From JAJTFW01 sp031411335 (GTDB lineage Bacteria > Bacteroidota > Bacteroidia > AKYH767-A > OLB10), in NCBI GenBank assembly GCA_031411335.1, contig JANOAX010000160.1:1-23450 (forward strand): 23,450 nt of DNA, in the 5' to 3' direction. The notes below the pieces were generated by a model. It saw only the letters and a program-made list of their open reading frames with translations, made no database searches and was not told where the DNA came from. The translations under genes were made by a program, and so were the position numbers. Below are positions 16,720-23,450 of the stretch, one piece after another. The number at the start of each line of letters is the position of its first letter. Positions within the stretch are counted from its first letter, which is position 1.

Positions 16720-16783
16720 AAAAAAATCCCCACCCAGAAGTGTTGACGCGTTTAGCGGGATCTGCTTCTGGGTGGGGATTTTT
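16720..16783 (-). terminator. Strong intrinsic terminator after cyanophycinase
   Basis: The arms 16722-16740 and 16765-16783 are perfect reverse complements over 19 bp (core CCCCACCCAGAAG), with a 24-base loop that itself contains a small CGC/GCG stem. On the minus strand the stem is followed by a run of seven T (16720-16726). It starts 14 bases after the cyanophycinase stop, so it is well placed to end that transcript and insulate the T9SS locus downstream. The 5' arm is preceded by A residues, so it could also work in the other direction. Confidence 0.75.
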
Positions 16784-16797
16784 GAATGTTGACTTTT

Positions 16798-17658
16798 CTA
16801 AAAATCTACTTTCTCTTCTGCAGCAAATTTTCTATCTTTTAAATTGAAAGTGTTCCCTTTGGTCATTACATGCACAACTAAATTTTCGATGCTGATGGGA
16901 GAACCATCATTTAAATCCGCTATATTAGAATGTCGAATACCATAACCATCCACAATGATTACCAATCCTGATCCGATCGCTTCTAAATGATTATAGTCAG
17001 TTACCACCACTCCCGTATCTTCTCCTAAACCGATTCCAATGCAAGAAGGATTTGATGCAACCGCTTGAGCTAATCTTCCAAAACGACCACGTTTATCGAA
17101 ATGTGAATCGATGATCACATCTTTCATGAAAGCCAAACCGGTTGTAATTTTTACCTCTCCTTTTATTAATGCTCCTGCACTCGACCCTTGGTAAATCATG
17201 GTATTGCTCATCGCCATGGCCCCTGCACTCGTTCCTGCTAAAACAAATTCTTCATTGTTCAATCGATTTTGCAGTATTTTTAAAATCTCTGTCCCACCAA
17301 AAATGGTACTTAAACGCAATTGATTTCCGCCCGATAACATCACGCCGTCACACTTCTTGATTCGCTCTATAAATTCTGGATTTTGCGCATCCGCACGATT
17401 TCGGATATGCATGTTTTGAACATTGGTACATCCAATCTTGCCAAAAGCCGCTAAATAGTTTTCTCCTACTTCCTCAGGAATACTTGAAGCTGATGTAATT
17501 ACTTCAATATGAGCATCTTTCTGACCTTTGCATTCGTCTACAATTCTCGACAAAATTTGTAATTCGAAGTAGTTTAGGTTGTTTCGTTGCTGAATATTCG
17601 GCTCCAACTCATTTCCCTTGTCTTCATTCCCCCCAATCGCTATTAGTTTACCTTTCAT
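16798..17658 (-). CDS. cphB: Cyanophycinase (peptidase family S51)
   Basis: A 286-residue cytoplasmic exopeptidase that should cut cyanophycin (multi-L-arginyl-poly-L-aspartate) into beta-Asp-Arg dipeptides. Seen: the N-terminal IAIGGNEDKG (residues 7-15), LSGGNQ at 108-113 (the family's GGDQ position), the nucleophile elbow AGTSAGA with Ser144, and DSHFDKRGRFGRL at 184-196, whose His186 fits the family's catalytic histidine. GIGLGEDTGVVV at 208-219 matches the usual G-I-D-E-x-T segment. Length is normal for the family. It is divergent from the cyanophycin synthetase gene across a 163-base intergenic region, so expression of synthesis and breakdown may be jointly controlled. A 19-bp stem terminator follows its stop. 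The dipeptide product would need an isoaspartyl dipeptidase, which is not in the window. Confidence 0.93.
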   Translation of the reverse strand: MKGKLIAIGGNEDKGNELEPNIQQRNNLNYFELQILSRIVDECKGQKDAHIEVITSASSIPEEVGENYLAAFGKIGCTNVQNMHIRNRADAQNPEFIERIKKCDGVMLSGGNQLRLSTIFGGTEILKILQNRLNNEEFVLAGTSAGAMAMSNTMIYQGSSAGALIKGEVKITTGLAFMKDVIIDSHFDKRGRFGRLAQAVASNPSCIGIGLGEDTGVVVTDYNHLEAIGSGLVIIVDGYGIRHSNIADLNDGSPISIENLVVHVMTKGNTFNLKDRKFAAEEKVDF

Positions 17659-17769
17659 AATGACATGCCTATTAATAAATGCCCTTTTTGGAGAATAAAT
17701 AATTGAATTTTATTCAGTTTTTGGTTGATTACGAAACTATTCTTAATTTCATCGTGTCGACCATACACC

Positions 17770-17777
17770 TACATTCG
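17770..17777 (+). promoter_or_regulatory. Candidate -7 box for the cyanophycin synthetase operon
   Basis: TACATTCG is one mismatch from the TAnnTTTG consensus and lies 44 bases before the synthetase ATG, a geometry much like the candidate at 16597-16604. No convincing TTG is present at the -33 position, so support is weak. The 163-base divergent gap (17659-17821) must hold promoters for both cyanophycin genes. Confidence 0.27.
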
Positions 17778-17821
17778 GTTTATTAACAAGTCGAAAATTA
17801 AAACTTTATTAAGAAATTATT

Positions 17822-20506
17822 ATGAAGATACGTGAAATCAGGGCAATGCGTGGTCCAAACTACTGGTCTATTCGTCGACATTTTTTAATTGTTATGAAAT
17901 TGGACCTCGAAGAAATGGAGGAAAGGCCCAGTAATTTGATTGATGGCTTCAGCGAACGCCTCGAAAAAATGTTTCCAACCATGTATGAACACGAATGTTC
18001 CGAAGGTTGTCCGGGAGGATTTTTTAAGCGTGTGAAGGAAGGAACCTGGATGGGTCATGTTGTAGAGCATATTGCTTTAGAGATTCAAACATTGGCTGGC
18101 ATGGATGTGGGTTTCGGTAGAACGCGATCTACCTCTGAAAACGGCGTCTATAATGTAGTTTTTGCCTACATGGAAGAAAAAGTAGGTATTTATGCAGCAA
18201 AAGCTGCAGTTCGTATAGTCGAGGCGTTAGTTGACGACGAAATTTATGACCTAGAAGATGATATTCAAACGATGCGTGAAATACGAGAGGATGAGCGCCT
18301 GGGACCAAGTACAGGTTCTATCGTTCAAGAAGCAGCTGCTCGTGGAATTCCATGGATTCGACTCAATCGTCATTCGTTGGTGATGTTGGGATATGGAAAA
18401 AATCAAAAGCGTATTCAAGCAACCGTAACCAGTAATACAGGAAGTATTGCTGTGGAAATTGCATGCGATAAAGAAGAGACCAAGAATTTATTAGAAGCAG
18501 CAAATATTTCTGTACCGAAAGGGAGAATTATTTACGACGAAGAAGATTTGGACAGAGCGATTGATTCCATCGGTTATCCGATGGTGATTAAGCCAGTAAA
18601 TGGAAATCATGGTAGAGGTGCAACCATCAATATCAGAAGTCGTGAAGAAGCGATTGAAGCATTAGCTGCGGCTAAGAAAATTTCCAGAGCGGTGATCTGT
18701 GAAAAATTCATCACTGGTTTTGATCATCGAGTATTAGTCATCGACTATAAATTTGTAGCTGCTGCAAAACGTACTCCTGCTTTGGTGGTTGGAGATGGTA
18801 AAAGCAGAATCATGGCATTGATTGATGCAGTGAATAAAGATCCACGAAGAGGATACGGTCATGAAAAAGTGTTAACCTCTATCAAAGTAGATGAAAACAC
18901 GAAACAAATTTTAAAGGAGCGAGATCTTACCTTAGATTCTATTTTACCAAAAGATGAAATTTTATTTTTGAAGTCTACTGCAAATATTTCTACAGGTGGA
19001 ACAGCAACCGATGTTACCGATCAAGTACATCCGCATAATGTTTTCATGGCTGAGCGAATTGCTCGAATTATTGGCTTGGATGTTTGTGGTATCGATATCA
19101 TGACAGATGATATTTCGCTTCCGATTTCAGAGACCGGTGGTGCTATTTTAGAAGTGAATGCTGCTCCTGGATTTAGAATGCACTTAGCGCCTACCGAAGG
19201 ATTACCACGCAATGTTGCAGAGCCGGTAATTGATATGCTGTTTCCTCCTGGAGCAGAAATTCGTATTCCAATCGTTGCCATCACAGGAACAAACGGTAAA
19301 ACGACTACCACGAGATTGATGGCACATATTGCTAAAACTGCAGGGTACAAAGTTGGTTTTACGACGACGGATGGAATCTACATTCAAAACATCATGATGC
19401 AACGAGGCGACTGTACAGGTCCACAAAGTGCAGAGTTTGTTTTGAAAGATCCTACTGTTGACTTTGCTGTACTAGAAACGGCTCGTGGTGGTATTTTACG
19501 AGCTGGATTAGGTTTCCATAAATGCGATATTGGTATTGTTACCAATGTTGCTGCAGATCATTTGGGTCTTAAAGACATCAATACCTTAGAAGACATGGCT
19601 CGCGTGAAATCGATTGTTCCCGAAGCAGTGATGCCAAGTGGATATGCGATTCTAAATGCAGATGATGAACTCGTTTCCAATATGGCGAAGGGTCTCGATT
19701 GTAACGTTGCTTATTTTTCCATGGATGAAAACAATGCGCTTGTTGCGAAACATTGTAGTAAAGGCGGATTGGCTGCCATTGCTGAAAATGGATACATCAC
19801 CATTTGTAAAGGGACTTGGAAAATTAGAGTTGAAAAAATCATCAATATCCCTCTTACCTTTCGTGGTAAGGCGGCGTTTATGATTCAAAATATTTTGCCT
19901 GCGGTATTAGCGAGCTTCATTCGTAATTTTGATATTGGAGATATTCGATTAGCACTTGATACATTCATTCCATCTCCTGTTCAAACTCCAGGTCGAATGA
20001 ATTTATTTGAGTTTAAGAAATACAGTGTCATGGTGGATTATGCTCATAATCCTGCTGGATTCCTGGCTATTTCTAAGTTCCTAGAAAAAATTGATGCAAC
20101 ACCAAAAATTGGTATCATAGCTGGTGTGGGCGATCGACGAGATGCCGACATTATTGCATTAGGTGCCTTAGCAGCAAAAATGTTTGATGAAATCGTGATT
20201 CGACAAGATCGCAATTTGCGTGGAAGATCAGAGAATGAAATTATCAATTTGATGGTTGAAGGAATGCATTCAGTGGATCCAAAGAAGAAGCATGTTGTTA
20301 TTCCGAGTGAACCAGAAGCGATTGATTATGCTTTTAAAAATGCAAAGAAAGGTTCATTCATTGTAATTTGTAGCGATGTAGTTCCTGACGCATTGGATCA
20401 GGTAATGAAGTATAAAGATGTAGAAGATAAATTTGAATTGAGTGTTGATGATATTCCAAATCAACATGAACATATAGAACCTACTCCACAAGAAGCGACA
20501 AAGTAA
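17822..20506 (+). CDS. cphA: Cyanophycin synthetase, CphA1-like
   Basis: An 894-residue ATP-dependent ligase that builds cyanophycin by alternately adding Asp to the backbone and Arg to the side chain. Domains in order: the CphA N-terminal domain (1 to about 160, starting MKIREIRAMRGPNYWSIRRH); an ATP-grasp domain (about 215-470) with the nucleotide-binding loop KPVNGNHGRG at 257-266 and LEVNAAPGFRMH late in the domain; and a Mur-ligase-like domain with P-loop GTNGKTTTT at 489-497, ETARGGILR, and VDYAHNPAGF around 738-747. Both ATP sites look intact, which favours the CphA1 type over CphA2-like forms with a degenerate Mur site. The length is typical. The ATG follows an AT-rich leader. The DUF457 gene starts one base after its TAA, so the two are likely translated together. 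Confidence 0.96.
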   Translation: MKIREIRAMRGPNYWSIRRHFLIVMKLDLEEMEERPSNLIDGFSERLEKMFPTMYEHECSEGCPGGFFKRVKEGTWMGHVVEHIALEIQTLAGMDVGFGRTRSTSENGVYNVVFAYMEEKVGIYAAKAAVRIVEALVDDEIYDLEDDIQTMREIREDERLGPSTGSIVQEAAARGIPWIRLNRHSLVMLGYGKNQKRIQATVTSNTGSIAVEIACDKEETKNLLEAANISVPKGRIIYDEEDLDRAIDSIGYPMVIKPVNGNHGRGATINIRSREEAIEALAAAKKISRAVICEKFITGFDHRVLVIDYKFVAAAKRTPALVVGDGKSRIMALIDAVNKDPRRGYGHEKVLTSIKVDENTKQILKERDLTLDSILPKDEILFLKSTANISTGGTATDVTDQVHPHNVFMAERIARIIGLDVCGIDIMTDDISLPISETGGAILEVNAAPGFRMHLAPTEGLPRNVAEPVIDMLFPPGAEIRIPIVAITGTNGKTTTTRLMAHIAKTAGYKVGFTTTDGIYIQNIMMQRGDCTGPQSAEFVLKDPTVDFAVLETARGGILRAGLGFHKCDIGIVTNVAADHLGLKDINTLEDMARVKSIVPEAVMPSGYAILNADDELVSNMAKGLDCNVAYFSMDENNALVAKHCSKGGLAAIAENGYITICKGTWKIRVEKIINIPLTFRGKAAFMIQNILPAVLASFIRNFDIGDIRLALDTFIPSPVQTPGRMNLFEFKKYSVMVDYAHNPAGFLAISKFLEKIDATPKIGIIAGVGDRRDADIIALGALAAKMFDEIVIRQDRNLRGRSENEIINLMVEGMHSVDPKKKHVVIPSEPEAIDYAFKNAKKGSFIVICSDVVPDALDQVMKYKDVEDKFELSVDDIPNQHEHIEPTPQEATK

Positions 20507-20507
20507 A

Positions 20508-21539
20508 TTGGATAGCATTACTCAATTTGCACTTGGTGCAGCTCTTGGTGAATTAGTCGCTGGAAAAAAAATTGGAAGTAAAGCCATTTTATGGGGTGGT
20601 ATCGCTGGTACCATCCCTGACTTGGATATTTTGTTCAATCCTTTTTTTACGGAATTACAAAAACTTTCGGTACATCGAGGAATAAGTCATAGTTTGATTT
20701 TTGCTTTTGCTATAGCCCCTGTTATGGCTTGGCTCATGAGAAAGTTATATCGGAAAAAGCCTGAAATCACTTTTCGGGTTTGGTTAGATGTATTCTTCAT
20801 TGGAATCTTTACGCATCCCTTACTCGACGCATTTACATTGTATGGTACTCAACTCTTCTTGCCCTTCAGCGATTACCGCGTTGCCCTCAATAGCATTGCC
20901 ATAGTTGATCCTGGATATACTTTGCCTTTATTGATCGGAACGACTTTAACATTGGTGCTGCGGAGAAAGCATCCTGCCATGGCCATCAAGATGAATTATG
21001 TTGGGCTTATCATTGCACATATCTATTTTCTATTGACTATTGCAAATAAATTCTATGTGAATCAAAAATTTGAAGCGGCACTTGCCGAACAAAAAATTAT
21101 TCCCAACGATTATCTTTCTAATCCAGTCATATTTTCAAATCTTCTGTGGTGTGCTGTGGCAAAAGATGATAGCATGTGCTATATTGGGTACTATAGCATT
21201 TTACAAGATCAACCCATCATTCGTTTTGAAGGATTTAAGAAAAACGAATATTTGTTGGATAAAATAAAAGATAAAGATGGCGTTGCCAAGTTGCGATGGT
21301 TTTCAAAAGAGTATTTTATTGTAGAAGAGAAAAATGACTCCCTAGCCTTTTATGATGTTCGCTATGGAAAATCTAATTTCTCTCCAAACCTTGACAATGA
21401 AAAAACATTTTTATTTTATTTTAAAATTCTTGATAAGGACGCTAGCCCTCTAAAAATTCAGCAATATATATCAAGAAAGGACATGCATTTCTCTGAATTT
21501 ATTGATCAATTGAAGCATCGAATATTGCATGTTGATTAG
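20508..21539 (+). CDS. DUF457-family membrane-bound metal-dependent hydrolase, TTG start
   Basis: A 343-residue inner-membrane protein of the YdjM/YbcI-like family. Seen: the characteristic N-terminus MDSITQFALGAALGE; IPDLDIL at 36-42; HRGISHS at 56-62 (metal-ligand-like Asp and His residues); and FTHPLLDAFTLYGTQLFLPF at 101-120, then DPGYTLPLL at 134-142. There are about four hydrophobic segments in the first 180 residues, followed by a soluble C-terminal half with SNLLWCAVAKDD and YIGYYSIL motifs usual in the longer members. The start is TTG at 20508-20510: the family's conserved MDSITQ begins exactly there and no ATG fits. Only one base separates it from the cphA stop, implying translational coupling. 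The enzymatic substrate of the family is poorly known. A link to cyanophycin is suggested only by position. Confidence 0.88.
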   Translation: MDSITQFALGAALGELVAGKKIGSKAILWGGIAGTIPDLDILFNPFFTELQKLSVHRGISHSLIFAFAIAPVMAWLMRKLYRKKPEITFRVWLDVFFIGIFTHPLLDAFTLYGTQLFLPFSDYRVALNSIAIVDPGYTLPLLIGTTLTLVLRRKHPAMAIKMNYVGLIIAHIYFLLTIANKFYVNQKFEAALAEQKIIPNDYLSNPVIFSNLLWCAVAKDDSMCYIGYYSILQDQPIIRFEGFKKNEYLLDKIKDKDGVAKLRWFSKEYFIVEEKNDSLAFYDVRYGKSNFSPNLDNEKTFLFYFKILDKDASPLKIQQYISRKDMHFSEFIDQLKHRILHVD

Positions 21540-21615
21540 TTGATCTGAATATTTTGATGTTTTGTCGGAGCTAACGACGCCTTAGACGAATTCTGTTAAT
21601 ACTTCGTTAATTTCA

Positions 21616-21646
21616 TTGGCAATGGTTGAGTAAAACACTATTTTTG
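21616..21646 (+). promoter_or_regulatory. Candidate full Bacteroidota promoter, TTG-N20-TATTTTTG
   Basis: TTG at 21616-21618 is followed after 20 bases by TATTTTTG (21639-21646), an exact match to TAnnTTTG. The ATG of the DUF5916 gene is at 21656-21658, nine bases after the box, so a transcript starting here would have almost no leader. Consensus and spacing are observed; use as a promoter is inferred. Confidence 0.45.
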
Positions 21647-21655
21647 ATTGCATCA

Positions 21656-23450
21656 ATGACAGCGCGTTCCATCCAAATCTATTTATTACTTCTGTTTACG
21701 CTGCACTTCACCATTTCAAGGGGTGCAAAAGTGGACACAGATACGTTGCGTTCTGCTACTGCATTGAGAGTGGTGAATGCTCCATCAGTAGATGGAAAAT
21801 TGAATGAAGTAGAATGGTCTTTAGCAGAAGCAACGTCTGGTTTTATTCAAGCCCGGCCCGACGAAGGAAAGCCAGGCACTCAAATTACGGAAGTAAAAAT
21901 TTTGTACACCGATTTTGCGATTTATGTGGGAGCATATTGCCGAGATACCCAAGCCGATAGCATCTTGAAGCAATTAGGAAAAAGAGATGATGGGAATTTG
22001 AATGCGGATTTATTTTCAATAAAATTGGATCCTTATAATAACCAGCAAGATGCTTTTGTATTTGAAGTTTATGCTTCAGGAGTACAAATGGATTCTAAGT
22101 TTAGTGATTTTACATTTGATGCGGTTTGGCATTCGCATGTTAGTTTTGATTCGAAGGGTTGGTATGTAGAGATGGAAATCCCCTACTCTGCTTTTCGTTT
22201 TCCGGCTACAGCTATTCAAGAATGGGGCTTACAGTTTAATAGAAGAATTAGAAGAACGAGGGAAATGCAAATGTGGTGTTATGTTCCTTCAACAGCAACC
22301 AATGCTCAGCTTTATTGGGGACATTTGAGAGGAATTCAAAATGTAAAAACTCCTTTGCGCTTATCGGTTGTTCCTTATATTGCTTTAAGCTATGATCATA
22401 ATCCTTTGACAAATGATGATGGATCTCAAACATATTCGAATTTAAGTTCCTATAATTTTGGTGCCGATATCAAATACGGAATTGACGATCGATTTACACT
22501 TGACATGACGTTACTTCCTGACTTTGGTCAAGTGCAATCCGACCGTATTATAAAAAATTTAAGTTATCGTGAAGTTGTTTACGACGAGAATAGGCCGTTC
22601 TTTCGTGAAGCCACTGAATTATTTAGTAAAGGAAATTTATTTTATTCCAGAAGAATTGGAAAAATACCCAGTGGTTATTATTCAGTATTTGATGAAGTGG
22701 GTGAAGATGAAAATTTAGTTGAAAATCCAACACAAGCGAAGCTTCTGAATGCAGTGAAAATTTCTGGCCGCACCGATGATGGTTTAGGAATAGGTTTTTT
22801 TAATGCTATTACGGATAATGCTTATGCTACCATTGAAAAGAATTCAGGAGAGAAAAGACAAGTGTTGACGGAGCCCTTCACTAATTATAATGTAATTGTG
22901 CTTGATCAACAATTTAAAAACAATTCGAATATCTATTTTGTAAATGCCAGCACCATTCGAAGAGATCAATTCGACGATTCTAATGTTTCGGGTGCGGGTG
23001 TTCGATTAAGTAATAAGAAAAATACATTTTTAGCAGTTGGTGAAGGTGTGCTCACACAAAATTTTGCTGTGGATAAAGAGAAAGAAGGAAATGTTTTTGA
23101 GAATACCATGGGCTATAAATATAGTCTGGGACTAGAAAAGCAAGGAGGGATTTTTAATTATGGAAGTTATCGAAATGTCACGAGCCCCGATTATAGAGCC
23201 ACGGATTTAGGATTTTTTCGTGTGGCTGGACAAAATAATACCGAGGCATTTTTAAGATTTAGTCGGTTTAAACCATGGAAAGGTATTCGGGAATCTTATA
23301 ATAATTTAAATCTCTTTGTTGCTGATGATTATAAAACAGGAAAAATTGGAGACAATAGCATCGACTTAAGTTTGTTCGCAAATCTGTTGAGTTGGAATGC
23401 CATTTTTGCAGGTGGTGGTGCACAACTAATACGTCCTTACGACTTTTATG
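21656..23450 (+). CDS. DUF5916 / CBM9-like outer-membrane protein, partial at right edge
   Basis: An open frame of 598 codons that runs off the window without a stop. A signal-peptide-like start (MTARSIQIYLLLLFTLHFTIS) is followed by a CBM9-like N-terminal beta-sandwich: VVNAPSVDGKLNEVEWSLA at about 38-56, ILYTDFAIYVGAYCRD at about 82-97, and the MEIPYSAFRF and WGLQFNRRIRR motifs near 175-205. The DUF5916 beta-barrel region follows, with ADIKYGIDDRFTLDMTLLPD, DFGQVQSD and DENRPFFREATELF (about 268-322). These are the family hallmarks in Bacteroidota, where such proteins of about 750-900 residues sit in the outer membrane; their substrates are mostly unknown. The start is the ATG at 21656. An in-frame TTG at 21626 would add ten residues and seems less likely because a promoter box lies between them. 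It is preceded by a 116-base gap after the hydrolase gene. Confidence 0.88.
   Translation, partial: MTARSIQIYLLLLFTLHFTISRGAKVDTDTLRSATALRVVNAPSVDGKLNEVEWSLAEATSGFIQARPDEGKPGTQITEVKILYTDFAIYVGAYCRDTQADSILKQLGKRDDGNLNADLFSIKLDPYNNQQDAFVFEVYASGVQMDSKFSDFTFDAVWHSHVSFDSKGWYVEMEIPYSAFRFPATAIQEWGLQFNRRIRRTREMQMWCYVPSTATNAQLYWGHLRGIQNVKTPLRLSVVPYIALSYDHNPLTNDDGSQTYSNLSSYNFGADIKYGIDDRFTLDMTLLPDFGQVQSDRIIKNLSYREVVYDENRPFFREATELFSKGNLFYSRRIGKIPSGYYSVFDEVGEDENLVENPTQAKLLNAVKISGRTDDGLGIGFFNAITDNAYATIEKNSGEKRQVLTEPFTNYNVIVLDQQFKNNSNIYFVNASTIRRDQFDDSNVSGAGVRLSNKKNTFLAVGEGVLTQNFAVDKEKEGNVFENTMGYKYSLGLEKQGGIFNYGSYRNVTSPDYRATDLGFFRVAGQNNTEAFLRFSRFKPWKGIRESYNNLNLFVADDYKTGKIGDNSIDLSLFANLLSWNAIFAGGGAQLIRPYDFY

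Noticed and set aside
16545..16733. A 62-codon minus-strand open frame between the terminator and the giant gene.
   Set aside because: It overlaps both the terminator arm and the candidate promoter; its hydrophobic product is what AT-rich DNA yields by chance.
21626..21655. TTG at 21626 as the start of the DUF5916 gene.
   Set aside because: It would place ten extra residues before the signal peptide and lie upstream of the best promoter box; the ATG at 21656 is simpler.
1..23450. Looked for tRNA, rRNA, CRISPR arrays, transposases, integrases, phage and defence genes.
   Set aside because: Nothing recognisable was seen on either strand; the duplications appear to be recombination-based rather than transposon-borne.

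Overview
The window is AT-rich DNA from a member of the Bacteroidota. The evidence is type IX secretion (T9SS) C-terminal sorting domains on several exported proteins, the three-gene peptidyl-prolyl isomerase block followed by moxR that is typical of this phylum, promoter-like TAnnTTTG boxes, and a DUF5916 outer-membrane protein. I cannot place the organism below phylum level.

Layout. Positions 71-5342 (minus strand) form an envelope-biogenesis operon. Read 5' to 3' it holds a long two-domain parvulin-type isomerase, a small SurA-N-like lipoprotein, a SurA-type isomerase and a MoxR AAA+ ATPase. The first gene carries one in-frame TAA that cuts off its last 118 codons. Positions 5549-16548 (minus strand) hold a T9SS-cargo locus. 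A roughly 2,490-codon secreted beta-helix protein is split by one in-frame TAG into a signal-peptide half and a sorting-domain half. Behind it lie two paralogous 497-residue propeller-like T9SS cargo proteins, separated by a truncated copy of the giant gene's 3' end. A 39-codon remnant of the giant gene's middle follows the last one. This is best explained by tandem duplication of the unit 'giant-gene 3' end plus 497-residue gene'. The locus is bounded on its upstream side by a strong 19-bp stem terminator.

Positions 16798-21539 hold a cyanophycin cluster. Cyanophycinase (minus strand) is divergent from a CphA1-like cyanophycin synthetase (plus strand). The synthetase is followed after one base by a DUF457-type membrane metal-dependent hydrolase that starts with TTG. 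Together the first two genes would make and mobilise the nitrogen polymer poly-Asp/Arg. From 21656 a DUF5916/CBM9-like outer-membrane protein runs off the right edge.

The most notable points are the two in-frame stops in otherwise intact long genes, the duplication history of the T9SS cargo locus, and a perfect 15-bp hairpin inside the signal-peptide codons of the lipoprotein. No tRNA, rRNA, CRISPR array, transposase or phage gene is visible.
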